Assembly: GCF_025641885.1 (NCBI RefSeq)
Contig: NZ_JAOTQN010000001.1
Location: forward strand, 868,001-932,000
Direction of reading: 5' to 3'
From: Pyrobaculum sp. 3827-6
GTDB taxonomy: Archaea > Thermoproteota > Thermoprotei > Thermoproteales > Thermoproteaceae
DNA: 64,000 nucleotides
The stretch's first letter is position 1. Each line of letters begins with the position of its first letter. Below are positions 16,885 through 25,458 of this stretch, piece by piece. Under the pieces are notes generated by a model that was given only the letters and a program-made list of their open reading frames with translations, ran no database searches and was not told the DNA's origin. Both the position numbers and the translations under genes were made by a program.

Positions 16885-19210
16885 CTTGATACACGACAAC
16901 CCAGCCATAGGGCTTAGATACGTACACAAGCCTCAGCGGCGCCGTGAGCGCCGTCACGAAGGGGATGTCTTCGGTCCTCCCGGTGAGTGGATCCACCACA
17001 ACCTCCACACCTTTCTGAGTCCAGCCTTGTATGACGTAGGTAGCCAAGCCCTGGAGCCTCTGCTGGACGTCCACTGGCAGATACACATTCCCGCCGGTTA
17101 CTTTCAAAGCTCTGAAAGAGGTGAATACGTCGCCGCGCTCCACTCCCTCGAAAATCCAAGGCAGGTACTGGCTGACGTTGCCGTAGATGGGGAATAGCCT
17201 CTCCTTAGAGAAGAGCATCGCGTAGAGCGTCCGGTTTAGATTTAGAGGCACCGGGTAGTAGCTACCCCCTATTGTGAAGTAGGCGTATGAGCCAGGCGGC
17301 GGGCCTGGGTACGACATGACTCTAGTATATATGAAATCCTCGGCGCTAACGCCCGCGGGAACGCCGAGAACCGCCTCTGCCTCTTTCCTAACATTTTCAA
17401 GCGCGATGCGCGTCATCCAGTACGACTTCAGAAAGTCCCCACCGGGTGGGTACTCGTGGATTAACACAGGCGCTTGGCCTATCTGCAGATTTATTGGGTA
17501 GATGGTGAACGGCATAATTGCGAGGATGTATTTGGTGCCGAACCCCCTGCTGAATATATTGGCGCCTATCTGCGGAGGCGCCATCATTCCGAGGCCTATC
17601 TTCCCAATCTGCGTGGCGTTTATAGTGGAGTTGTCCGCGAGGCTAGTCTTGTTCCCCACTACAGATATCCAGTAGCCGTAGTCCCACCACGAGGCCACAG
17701 GCTCGTAGGGCGGCAACCTCGTCTTTAGCCACATCAACGTGTCTAGGAAGTCGTCGCTGGGGTAGCCCACCGCAGAGGTCACGATCTGGGTGGGTTGCGC
17801 CGCTACGCTGGCGCCCGACACCAACATCATCACCATAGACACGACGGCGCCGAGGAGCATCAGTGGCCCCAGCCTCCTGCTATCAAACAGCCTCACAACG
17901 CCAAGCGCCGCTGAGACGGCCGCCGCCGGCGCCAGCAGGACTAGCAGACGCACCATCGTGGCGGCGGCGTAGCCGCCCGTCACTAAGTAAGTTAACGCCA
18001 GAAGACCACCGGGGGTGAAGAGGAAGGGTACTGACACTATAATGAAGGGCAGTATTGGGCCGTATCTCAAAAGTATTTGGTAGAACTGGGTTGTGCTGTG
18101 CTCCGCGACGCTGGCCACAATTGCCGATCTTCCGAAGGGCAGGAGGGTGGCTATGAACTTGCCGCTGATTAGCCCCGCGGCTATTGCTACTACGAAGACG
18201 CCGATACCTGCGAGGGCGATTGCGAGTATTAGCCAGATATACCTCCTAAGGAGCTCCGTGGCGCGGGATATGCCGAGTCTTGTATCTAGGGCCCAGACAG
18301 CCGCCGCGGCGAGTAGGCCGAAGGTGGGCAGTATGTTGAATGCGCCGGTTAGACTGGCTACGCCGTAGCGGGGGATCGCGGCTACGAAAAATGCGTAGAC
18401 GACGTAGAACAGTAGATAGGACAGGAGTAGGTTTCTCGTGCTGAAGGGCAAAGCCGGCGCCTGGGGCTGAGGTTGTTGCCTCTTTCGCCCCCTAGGCGCC
18501 TCCTCTCTCCTCGTTAATGCTAGTTTGAGGAAGTAGTAGGTCGGCAGAACCAGGGCGTAAAGACCCGCCAGGTTCCAGATGTAGAAGTGGGCTCCCCAGG
18601 TCCACGCGATGTACCCCAGCGCAACTCCGGCCAGGGCGCCCATCCACGGCCTTTTCAAGCCGTCGATTAGGAAGGCGAGGCCTAGGGGTATGAGGAAGAG
18701 GCTTATGGGCTCGTCGTCGAACCAGGCGGCGAACCCCCTCTCGATGTAGGCCGGCATGAAGGCCACTAGGAGAGCCGTCACCAGCCCCACTCTGACGCCG
18801 CCGTTGGGGACGCCCAGCTCGCTCCCCACCCTATACCCGAGGTAGAAGGCGGAGAAGACAGCCAGCGCGTTCATGATGGCGGGGGCGGCGATCACCGCGT
18901 GCCACAAATCGACGCCGAAGGGCCTCAGGATTGAGTAGACGAAGAGGCCGTAGAAGGAGGTGCCGGGGAGGAGAACCTTCCCCCAGTCGATGCCGTAGGG
19001 GTACCAGAACTGGGTAAAGTGGGCCCCGCCCCACCACCACCCCACCCCGTGTTCAAGAGTGTACCTGGCCAGGTAGTAGCGCACATACGGGTCAAACTCG
19101 TCCAGCCACCACCCCCAGAGAAACACCCTGTACATCCTCACGTAGAGAGCCATCGCAAACGCCGCAAGCAGAGCCGGTACAACCAGCAGTATCTTCTCCC
19201 TCCGATCCAT
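16874..19210 (-). CDS. Oligosaccharyl transferase STT3/AglB
   Basis: 778 residues. The N-terminal two thirds hold about 12-13 membrane segments with the first acidic loop motif DEFDPYVRYY and a second acidic site in FDDEPISLF. The C-terminal soluble domain has the sequon-binding motif WWDYGYW. It moves a lipid-linked glycan to Asn-X-Ser/Thr sites on exported proteins. Many sequons are present in the surface proteins of the 27-51 kb island, which are plausible substrates. A TATA box GATATATAG lies at about 19231-19239. Confidence 0.95.
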   Translation of the reverse strand: MDRREKILLVVPALLAAFAMALYVRMYRVFLWGWWLDEFDPYVRYYLARYTLEHGVGWWWGGAHFTQFWYPYGIDWGKVLLPGTSFYGLFVYSILRPFGVDLWHAVIAAPAIMNALAVFSAFYLGYRVGSELGVPNGGVRVGLVTALLVAFMPAYIERGFAAWFDDEPISLFLIPLGLAFLIDGLKRPWMGALAGVALGYIAWTWGAHFYIWNLAGLYALVLPTYYFLKLALTRREEAPRGRKRQQPQPQAPALPFSTRNLLLSYLLFYVVYAFFVAAIPRYGVASLTGAFNILPTFGLLAAAAVWALDTRLGISRATELLRRYIWLILAIALAGIGVFVVAIAAGLISGKFIATLLPFGRSAIVASVAEHSTTQFYQILLRYGPILPFIIVSVPFLFTPGGLLALTYLVTGGYAAATMVRLLVLLAPAAAVSAALGVVRLFDSRRLGPLMLLGAVVSMVMMLVSGASVAAQPTQIVTSAVGYPSDDFLDTLMWLKTRLPPYEPVASWWDYGYWISVVGNKTSLADNSTINATQIGKIGLGMMAPPQIGANIFSRGFGTKYILAIMPFTIYPINLQIGQAPVLIHEYPPGGDFLKSYWMTRIALENVRKEAEAVLGVPAGVSAEDFIYTRVMSYPGPPPGSYAYFTIGGSYYPVPLNLNRTLYAMLFSKERLFPIYGNVSQYLPWIFEGVERGDVFTSFRALKVTGGNVYLPVDVQQRLQGLATYVIQGWTQKGVEVVVDPLTGRTEDIPFVTALTAPLRLVYVSKPYGWVVVYQVTS

Positions 19211-19258
19211 GAGGCGGCAGAGGGGGGCTCTATATATCTTTAACTCACTTACACAGAT

Positions 19259-19435
19259 CTAGGCCCTCCTCCTAGCCCGCAGAAGCCCCACGGCAATTTT
19301 TATAGGCCTCCTCTCAAGGGGAGACATACACTTGGGGCATATACCTCCCCACATCTTCAACACAGCCTCCACAGTCTTCGGCTCCTCGCCCTTGTAGAGG
19401 AGGAAGCCGCAGGAGTCGCACTTCACGACATACAC
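19259..19435 (-). CDS. Small zinc-ribbon protein
   Basis: A 58-residue frame with CDSCGFLLYKGEEPKTVEAV then CPKCMSPL, two CxxC pairs spaced for a zinc ribbon, and a basic C-terminus. The GTG at 19435 is 26 nt from the TATA box at 19456-19466, which supports expression. The sequence resembles small conserved crenarchaeal zinc ribbons of unknown function. The same TATA region could also serve the plus-strand RNA candidate at 19491. Confidence 0.75.
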   Translation of the reverse strand: MYVVKCDSCGFLLYKGEEPKTVEAVLKMWGGICPKCMSPLERRPIKIAVGLLRARRRA

Positions 19436-19490
19436 CAACCAAACCCGGCCCCCCGTTATTAAAAGTTTGCGTGTATTACTAGCATATAGA

Positions 19491-19678
19491 TGTCCCTACG
19501 CCACACTCTCAGGGCGCCCCACGGGGCTCAGGCCGGAGCCGAGGCGCGCCAAGGGAGTCGCCCGGAGGCGTCTCCGCCGCCCACTCCGCAGTGCTTATTC
19601 GAAGCGGCGGTCAACCCCTCTGTCTTCAAGTTGGAGGGACGTCTAGCTCAGGCGGGACGTCAGATATCGATAGGGACA
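19491..19678 (+). ncRNA. Candidate structured RNA, family unknown
   Basis: The two ends pair perfectly (TGTCCCTA at 19491-19498 with TAGGGACA at 19671-19678). Inside are successive strong hairpins: GGCTC/GAGCC, GGAGTCGCC/GGCGTCTCC with loop CGGA, GCCGCC/GGCGGT, CCCTC/GAGGG and ACGTC/GACGT, a multi-branched layout. A TATA box TTATTAAAAG at 19457-19466 is about 28 nt upstream. An open frame across it has no protein-like composition. It is not RNase P RNA, which is at 24635. The RNA call is inference from pairing. Confidence 0.5.
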
Positions 19679-19712
19679 GACGCCGAAGGGGGACGGCGTT
19701 CCACAAGGAGAG

Positions 19713-20261
19713 TCAGGGGTGACTGTTGCCGCATAGGGACGCCCTTACCCCGTCGTGGTAGGTGAAGGATAGGGCGTCTATCTCGTCTTCTTCCAGCTCG
19801 GGGTACTTGTCCCTTAGCCAACGCCTGGACCAGCTTGCCGAGAGCTCGTCGACGAGCCTGACCTCGCCGCAGCCGAGGAGGGAAGTTGCCTTCTTCACGT
19901 CTACATACGGCGAAGAGCCGATGTGGACCTCGACGCCGTCTATCCCCTTCAAGATCTTTTCCACGGCGCCCCAGTCCAGCACCGCGTGCAACAGGGGCGT
20001 CCCCCTCCACACGTAGGCCAGCCCGTTTTTAGAGGCGCCTAGGTCGACTCCCAGCTTCCCCCCGCCCAGCACCCGGGGTATGGAGGTGAAGAGCTCAGTG
20101 GCGACGCACCGGTAGTCTCCGCAGCGCAGAACCACCTCCCCCCTCTCCCTGACCCCCGCGTCCACCACGGTTACGTCCCCCCTCTCAAACAAGCCCACTT
20201 CAAATGCAATTCTCCTAACCACGTCGTAGATCCCCCTCCGCCCGATGTAGCCCAGCCTCAA
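19713..20261 (-). CDS. RNase H-fold-like conserved protein
   Basis: 182 residues. The segment KLGVDLGASKNGLAYVWRG looks like the first strand pair of an RNase H/actin-type fold with an acidic residue after the strand, and EEDEIDALSFTYHDG near the C-terminus could supply a second acidic cluster, as in RuvC/YqgF-like nucleases. This is a weak structural guess; no family is recognised with confidence. It starts opposite the DHH gene, and the two share a 40-nt divergent promoter region containing TAAATAAATAC. Confidence 0.6.
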   Translation of the reverse strand: MRLGYIGRRGIYDVVRRIAFEVGLFERGDVTVVDAGVRERGEVVLRCGDYRCVATELFTSIPRVLGGGKLGVDLGASKNGLAYVWRGTPLLHAVLDWGAVEKILKGIDGVEVHIGSSPYVDVKKATSLLGCGEVRLVDELSASWSRRWLRDKYPELEEDEIDALSFTYHDGVRASLCGNSHP

Positions 20262-20303
20262 CGTGTGTAGTAAAGTCTATAAATAAATACTTAAAGACGC
20301 CGC

Positions 20304-21257
20304 GTGAAAGTGCTGAGAGCTCTGCTGGCGAAGGCCGCGCGGCGACCCCTGGCGCTGTGCGACGTAGGCGACGTCGACGGGCTGGCGTCGGCGGCGTTGT
20401 TCAAGAGGAGGTATCCAGAAGGCGTAGTGGTGCTGATGGCCCCAAGCGAAGTGAAGAAGTGGTGGGTCAAGGCCTTGACGTGGGACTTCGTCGCGGATCT
20501 GCCGTGCCCCGGCAGGGCCAAGGTGAGGGCCGACCACCACCTCACCAACAAGCCGTGCGCCGAGGTGGAGTACTACGACCCAGGCGCCCCCGCCGCGGCC
20601 CTCCTCGCCGCCAGGGCCCTAGGGCTCGACGGCGACGCGGTGGCCCGAGAGCTTGTCGAGGCCGCCGTGCAGACAGACACCGCCAACGTCACAGATCGGC
20701 GGGTGCGGTTGCTGGACCTCGCAGTGAGGTATTCAGGCGAGGCGGAGAAATACGCAGTGGTTGACATACTCGCCAAGAGGGGCCTCGCGGCTGTCGAGGA
20801 GGAGCCTTTGAAGAGCATGGCGGAGAGGGGCCTTGAGAGAGACGGCTTGATGCGCAGATTGGCGGAGGCGCTGCCCGGGGAGGAGAAGCTGTTTATATAC
20901 TCGCCCAGGAGGCTCGGCATTTCCTACCGCGCCTTGACGATAGAGCTGGAGAAGAAGGGGGCAAGGTTCGTCAACATACTGGTGAAGAGGGGGTGGAGGA
21001 CCTACCGCCTGTACTGCGGCGCCCATAGAGACAGCGGGTACAACTGCGCCGAGCTCGCCGCGAGGCTGGGAGGCGGCGGGCATAAATACGCCGCCGGGGC
21101 CGTGATAAAGGCCCCCATATACGACTTGACGAGGCCCATATACACACTAGCCGAGTTGGTGAAGCCGGAGGTGGTATACGTCCTGGGGAGATGTGAAGGT
21201 TTAAAACTGCCTTGTAAAGAGGTGGCGGTGATGAATAGAGGTTCAGGTGAGGGGTGA
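20304..21257 (+). CDS. DHH-family phosphoesterase
   Basis: 317 residues. The DHH motifs are clear: LCDVGDVDGLASAALF, RADHHLTN (motif III), TDTANVTDRR, and a C-terminal DHHA1 domain ending GGGGHKYAAGA. Such archaeal proteins are RecJ-like exonucleases, nanoRNases or Cdc45/GAN-like replication partners; the domain order DHH-DHHA1 fits nanoRNase or RecJ-like enzymes. The leaderless GTG start follows ATACTTAAAG (20287-20296). Confidence 0.88.
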   Translation: MKVLRALLAKAARRPLALCDVGDVDGLASAALFKRRYPEGVVVLMAPSEVKKWWVKALTWDFVADLPCPGRAKVRADHHLTNKPCAEVEYYDPGAPAAALLAARALGLDGDAVARELVEAAVQTDTANVTDRRVRLLDLAVRYSGEAEKYAVVDILAKRGLAAVEEEPLKSMAERGLERDGLMRRLAEALPGEEKLFIYSPRRLGISYRALTIELEKKGARFVNILVKRGWRTYRLYCGAHRDSGYNCAELAARLGGGGHKYAAGAVIKAPIYDLTRPIYTLAELVKPEVVYVLGRCEGLKLPCKEVAVMNRGSGEG

Positions 21258-21277
21258 GCGGCCTTCAGCGGCACTGA

Positions 21278-21457
21278 GGGACAGCGCGAGGTGCGGGACG
21301 CGCGCCGCTCCAACCGCCCGCCACCACGAGCGTCTTCACACGTAAAAAATCGCAGGCCCTACACATCTGCCAATTGTGCGGATACAGAAGGCCGCCGGGC
21401 TACTTCACTATTAAGGGGCCGGTGTGCGTAATGCTGGGGCTGTGTCAAAAAACTTAG
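21278..21457 (+). pseudogene. PaRep2b-type 3' tail before glmS (copy E)
   Basis: A startless frame ends GPVCVMLGLCQKT-stop, matching the PaRep2b end EPVCAALGQCRKT, and the DNA AAAAACTTAGTA is identical to the end of copy C at 47093. Just upstream lies CQLCGYRRPPGYFTIKG, a possible zinc-binding stretch that does not match PaRep2b. The stop is 43 nt before glmS and 15 nt before its TATA box. I take it as a remnant or a related repeat family sharing the tail. Confidence 0.45.
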
Positions 21458-21500
21458 TAGCTAGATGCGTAAGTTTATATTATAGCCTGAGGTGTGGGAC

Positions 21501-23309
21501 GTGTGCGGCATATTCGGCATAGTATTTGCAGAGAGGCCGGGGCGCCCCCTCGGCGAGATTCTGAGGAGGGGTCTCGAGAGGCTTGAGTACAGGGGGTACG
21601 ACTCGGCCGGCGTCGCGGTGGTGGACAGGGGACTCGTTGTGAGGAAAGACGCGGGGAAGGTGGCGGAGGTGGCGCGGCGCTACGGCTTCGACGCGTTGCA
21701 GGGCGTGGCGGGGCTGGCCCACACCAGGTGGGCGACTCACGGCAGGCCCGATCAAGCAAACGCCCACCCCCACGTAGACTGCGGCGGGGTGATAGCAGTC
21801 GTGCACAACGGCATTATTGAAAATTATGCAGAGCTGAGGGAGGAGCTGGCTAAGAGGGGCCACGTCTTCCGCTCGGAGACGGATACGGAGGTCGTCGCAC
21901 ATCTGGTGGAGGAGTACAAGAGACAGGGTCTCGACACCTTCTCTGCGTTTAAGAAGGCTATTTCTAGGATAAGGGGGGCCTACGCCATTGCGCTGATAGA
22001 TGCGGAGAACCCGCGGGCTATATACTTTGCCAGGAACCTCTCGCCTCTCATCATCGGCGTGGGGGACGGCTTCAACATCGTGGCCAGCGACATCCCCACG
22101 GTCCTCGATCACACCAAGAGGATAATAGCCGTCCGCGACGGGGAGTACGGCTACATAACCCCCACCGAGGTGTATATAGAGGCCGACGGGGTGCCGCAGG
22201 ACGCCGCGTCGCGGGTGGAGGAGATCCCGTGGAGCGCCGAGATGGCCACGAAGGGCGGCTACCCCCACTTCATGCTCAAGGAGATATACGAGCAGCCGGA
22301 GTCCCTCGCCTCCACCGCCGCCGGTCTAGAGCCGGCGCGGCTGGAGGCGGCGGCCAACGCCCTCCTGGCGGCTAGGAACGTCTACATAGTGGGGGCCGGC
22401 ACCTCCTACCACGCCGGGCTCACCCTGGCCCACCTCCTCCCCCGCCTAAAGCTGACGCCCGTGCCCATCGTGGCGTCTGAATACGCCGCGTACGAGCCGC
22501 TTTTCGACAAAGACGACTTCGCCATCGCCGTGTCCCAGTCGGGGGAGACGATAGACACCATAAAGGCCGTGAGGGCCATGAGAGAGAGGGGGGTGAGGGT
22601 GGCGGCGGTTACCAACGTGGTTGGGAGCACCCTCTCTAGGGAAAGCGACTTGGTCATCTACACGAGGGCGGGGCCTGAGATAGGTGTAGCGGCCACCAAG
22701 ACCTTCACCACGCAGGTGCTGACCCTCTCCGCCCTGTACGTATCCGCCCTGAGGTTGCTGGGCTACGACGTGGCGGAACGCGAGAGGGAGCTGAAAGCCG
22801 CACCCGAGCTCGCCAGGAGGGTCGTGGAGAAGACCGCTGGCACCGCCAAGGACCTAGCCAGGAGGCTGAGGCAGAAGCCCAGCGCCTACTACCTAGGCCG
22901 CGGGGCCGCCCTGCCGGTGGCCATGGAGGGCGCCCTCAAGCTCAAGGAGGTGGCCTATATACACGCCGAGGCCTACCCCGCTGGCGAGTCCAAGCACGGC
23001 CCAATCGCCCTAGTGGAGGAGGACTTCCCCGTGGTGTTCGTCTTCTCAGACCCGGCCACCCGGGAGAAGACGCTGAGCAACGTCGCGGAGATGAAGGCGA
23101 GAGGCGCCTTCGCCATAGGCACAGTCCCAGCGCGGAGCGACTACGCAAAGAAGCTGGACGTCGCCATCGAGGTGCCCGAGGCCGGCGAGCTCACAGCCCC
23201 AATAGCCCACGTAATCCCCCTACAGATGCTCGCCTACTTCGCCGCCGTGGAGAGGGGCTACGACCCAGACAAGCCGAGAAACCTCGCCAAGACAGTAACA
23301 GTGGAGTGA
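21501..23309 (+). CDS. glmS: Glutamine-fructose-6-phosphate aminotransferase
   Basis: 602 residues. The start GTG directly precedes Cys, giving the N-terminal nucleophile CGIFGIV of the glutaminase domain (about 1-220, with HTRWATHGRP and DTEVVAHLV), followed by two SIS isomerase domains (GAGTSYHAG, SQSGETIDT, AEAYPAGESKHGPIALV). It makes glucosamine-6-phosphate for glycans and sugar nucleotides. The GTG nine bases earlier is rejected because it would bury the catalytic Cys. TATA TTTATATTATAG is at 21474-21485. The GlmU-like gene follows at once. Confidence 0.96.
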   Translation: MCGIFGIVFAERPGRPLGEILRRGLERLEYRGYDSAGVAVVDRGLVVRKDAGKVAEVARRYGFDALQGVAGLAHTRWATHGRPDQANAHPHVDCGGVIAVVHNGIIENYAELREELAKRGHVFRSETDTEVVAHLVEEYKRQGLDTFSAFKKAISRIRGAYAIALIDAENPRAIYFARNLSPLIIGVGDGFNIVASDIPTVLDHTKRIIAVRDGEYGYITPTEVYIEADGVPQDAASRVEEIPWSAEMATKGGYPHFMLKEIYEQPESLASTAAGLEPARLEAAANALLAARNVYIVGAGTSYHAGLTLAHLLPRLKLTPVPIVASEYAAYEPLFDKDDFAIAVSQSGETIDTIKAVRAMRERGVRVAAVTNVVGSTLSRESDLVIYTRAGPEIGVAATKTFTTQVLTLSALYVSALRLLGYDVAERERELKAAPELARRVVEKTAGTAKDLARRLRQKPSAYYLGRGAALPVAMEGALKLKEVAYIHAEAYPAGESKHGPIALVEEDFPVVFVFSDPATREKTLSNVAEMKARGAFAIGTVPARSDYAKKLDVAIEVPEAGELTAPIAHVIPLQMLAYFAAVERGYDPDKPRNLAKTVTVE

Positions 23310-23310
23310 C

Positions 23311-24402
23311 ATGAAAATCGCCCCAGTGGTCCTCGCGGGGGGGAAGCCCGGCGTCTTTGAAAAACTCACGGGGCCCCTCCCCAAGACCTACGTAAAGATA
23401 GGCGGGAGGAGGCTCTACCACTACGCCGCCGAGGCCCTGGCCTCCATCTTCGGCAAGGTCTACGTCGTCGCCCCGCGCCCCGAGGCTCTCCCCTACACAT
23501 ACGTAGAGGAGAGGGGCCAAGGCATCGAGCAGGCAATCGCCGCCGCGGAGTCCTACATAGGCGCCGAGAGCCACATCCTCCTCGCCTACGGCGACGTCTA
23601 CGTCGACCCCGCGGCGTACAGAGCCCTGGTGGAGGGCGCCGCCTCGGCGGGGGCAGACGGCGCAGTGCTGGCGGTTCCGAGGAGGGCGACCAGGGGATAC
23701 GGCGTCCTCGAGACGAGGCCCGGCGGGCTCCTGGCGAGGATAGGCGGCGAGGGGCAGTGGATATTCGGCGGCGCCGCCCTCCTCCCCCGCGCCTTGGCTA
23801 AGGCGGCGGCGCAACGCGGCCTCTACGAAGCAGTGAACGAGGCCGCCGGCTCCATGAAAATCGCCGTGGTGCCCTGGAGCGGCGTCTGGCACGACGTAAA
23901 CTACCCAGAAGACCTCGTACAGTTGCTCGAATACACAGCCCCTAGACACACCTACATAGCGAGAGGCGCCAAGGTGAGCCCCACAGCCGTCGTGGAGGGC
24001 CCCGTCGTCGTTGAGGAGGGGGCTGAGATAGATCACTTCGCCGTGGTGAAAGGCCCCGCCTACATAGGCAGAGGAGCCTTCATAGGAGCCCACGCCCTAG
24101 TCCGCAACCACGCCGACGTGGAGGAGGGCGCCGTGGTGGGTAGCAGCTCAGAGGTAAGCCACAGCCTAATATGCGAAAGGGCCACCGTAGGAAGGGCCTC
24201 CTTCATATCCTACAGCGTGGTAGGCCCCGACGCAGTCGTCGAGCCAAACGTAGTCACCATGTCAGTCCTGAGGGAGGGACGCGAGAGGCTAGAGCCGATA
24301 GAGGTGAGAGGCAGAACCTACTACAAACTCGGCGCCTTGATACCGAGAGCGAGCCGCGTCCAGTCAGGCACAGCCCTCCAGCCAGGCACAGGCTGGCACT
24401 AA
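23311..24402 (+). CDS. GlmU-like sugar-1-phosphate nucleotidylyl/acetyltransferase
   Basis: 363 residues. The N-terminal nucleotidyltransferase domain begins APVVLAGGKPGVFEKLTGPLPKTYVKIGG and contains AYGDVYVD, with the metal-binding Asp. From about residue 215 the chain turns into left-handed beta-helix hexapeptide repeats (AVVEGPVVVEEGAEI, GPAYIGRGAFIGAHALVRN, GPDAVVEPNVV). Next to glmS this points to glucosamine-1-phosphate uridylylation and acetylation for UDP-GlcNAc-type precursors of N-glycans. The first motif KPGVFEKL lacks the usual GxGxRL form, so substrate details are uncertain. Confidence 0.85.
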   Translation: MKIAPVVLAGGKPGVFEKLTGPLPKTYVKIGGRRLYHYAAEALASIFGKVYVVAPRPEALPYTYVEERGQGIEQAIAAAESYIGAESHILLAYGDVYVDPAAYRALVEGAASAGADGAVLAVPRRATRGYGVLETRPGGLLARIGGEGQWIFGGAALLPRALAKAAAQRGLYEAVNEAAGSMKIAVVPWSGVWHDVNYPEDLVQLLEYTAPRHTYIARGAKVSPTAVVEGPVVVEEGAEIDHFAVVKGPAYIGRGAFIGAHALVRNHADVEEGAVVGSSSEVSHSLICERATVGRASFISYSVVGPDAVVEPNVVTMSVLREGRERLEPIEVRGRTYYKLGALIPRASRVQSGTALQPGTGWH

Positions 24403-24634
24403 ACCCCACACAAAGTAGCCCCACCCACGGCGGCACCCCACCGCCGACCACGACAAGCCCCTCACACCTATTCAAAAAGACACGCAACTCAGACTCCACC
24501 TTCCACAGGATACAGAAAACAGCCGGGCGGTGACGACTGGCTCGGCCTCTGAACTCTGAAGATAGGGTGTTGAGCCCGCCCCGGCCATTCACACTATACA
24601 CATCTATTTATAAGTCTCACCGCTCGGCCCCCCA
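24403..24634. promoter_or_regulatory. Intergenic region carrying the RNase P RNA promoter
   Basis: No gene is seen between the GlmU-like stop and the RNase P RNA. The plus-strand TATA box CTATTTATAAG at 24603-24613 is placed about 25 nt before the inferred RNA start. The rest is C-rich with no clear frame. Confidence 0.55.
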
Positions 24635-24822
24635 CGGAGGCCTAGCCACCACCAGCACCAAACTCCAAGAACCCACGCACACGACCCCCAAACCCCCCCA
24701 TCGATGGAGGAAATCGACCGAGCAACCTACCGCCGATGCAAGCCCCTCTCAACTTTATACCGTCATAAAATCCAAGAGGGTAAGTGAACAGAACCCCTTG
24801 GCGGCGCCCCACGGCTAGGCGG
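24635..24822 (+). ncRNA. rnpB: RNase P RNA, minimal (type T-like)
   Basis: The ends pair as P1 (GCCTAGCC at 24640-24647 with GGCTAGGC at 24813-24820). The conserved region I core appears as GGAGGAAATC around 24714-24723, and the conserved region V core as AACAGAA at 24787-24793. A hairpin CCTCT/AGAGG lies between. Total length is under 200 nt, with no room for a specificity domain. This fits the shortened RNase P RNA known in Pyrobaculum and relatives, which lacks that domain. A TATA box is correctly spaced upstream. Confidence 0.85.
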
Positions 24823-24931
24823 ATCCCCTCCACAGCAAACAGCGTCAAGAACACCACAGCAACCACACGGCGAAGCCACAAAACAGAAACTTGTAAACAA
24901 CCAAATCTCCACCACAATGAAAGTAACTAAA

Positions 24932-25058
24932 TGGTGGGGCCGCCGGGATTTGAACCTTATCCCAAGCCCCCACGCGGGGGCTTGACGGGATCACCGGCGC
25001 ACTGGCGAGCGGGGCTCGGCCCCAGGCCGGCATCCTAGCCAGGCTAGACTACGGCCCC
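24932..25058 (-). tRNA. tRNA-Pro(GGG) with two introns
   Basis: Acceptor GGGGCCG/CGGCCCC, discriminator A and encoded CCA (24932-24934). The anticodon stem CCGGC/GCCGG closes around CTGGGG plus C after removal of a 20-nt canonical intron following position 37, giving anticodon GGG. The T stem CCGGG is broken after its third base by about 29 nt containing a strong hairpin (CAAGCCCCC/GGGGGCTTG). Removal restores CCGGG-TTCAAAT-CCCGG. The minus-strand TATA box CTTATAAAC is at 25082-25090. Confidence 0.93.
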
Positions 25059-25160
25059 CCAGCGCCTGTGTATATGCCCCATGTTTATAAGTCTTTCGCC
25101 GTTGTGCCGGATCTCTGCGTGCTCAAAAAATTTAAAAACTAGATGCAATTCCCCGTACAG

Positions 25161-25279
25161 AGCCCGGTCGTCTAGCGGCCAAAGGACAACCCGGCTTGGG
25201 ATGCGGGGCTCTGGACCCCGTGGCCCGTCGAGCCCCTTATGGGGCTCGGGCTAGGGTTCGAATCCCGGCCGGGCTACCA
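25161..25279 (+). tRNA. tRNA-Gln(CTG) with two introns
   Basis: Acceptor AGCCCGG/CCGGGCT with A73 and encoded CCA at 25277-25279. The mature anticodon arm CGGGG-CTCTGGA-CCCCG follows a roughly 15-nt insertion after position 26. A second intron of about 27 nt interrupts the T stem and contains CGAGCCCC/GGGGCTCG, very like the T-arm intron of the divergent tRNA-Pro 100 bp away. TATA AATTTAAAAAC is at 25129-25139. Gln-tRNA here is probably made through GatDE, whose GatE subunit is at 59772. Confidence 0.92.
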
Positions 25280-25458
25280 CTTACTGTTTCTATCTGTGTG
25301 GAAATGTCTCAAAGGCGCTATACGGCGCCCCACATCTAAAGTTCTTCCTTATTACGACACTAGCATAGTGACGCGTAGCTGGCATGGCGCTGTTCTACAC
25401 GTATTTATGGGACGTGGCCCGCACTTAACAGCTTATATATTGCGGCTCTGTTGTCTCT

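Noticed and set aside
19490-19765. Protein-coding frame over the structured RNA candidate
   Set aside because: Composition (Arg, Pro, Ala, Gly with no hydrophobic pattern) is not protein-like and strong hairpins dominate.
21227-21277. C/D box guide RNA (GTGATGA...CTGAGG)
   Set aside because: No good D' box and no closing stem; it overlaps the end of the DHH gene by chance.
21480-22268. Long antisense frame in glmS, and similar ones at 23191-24093 and 61757-62806
   Set aside because: These are antisense shadows of GC-rich conserved genes with no promoters or families.
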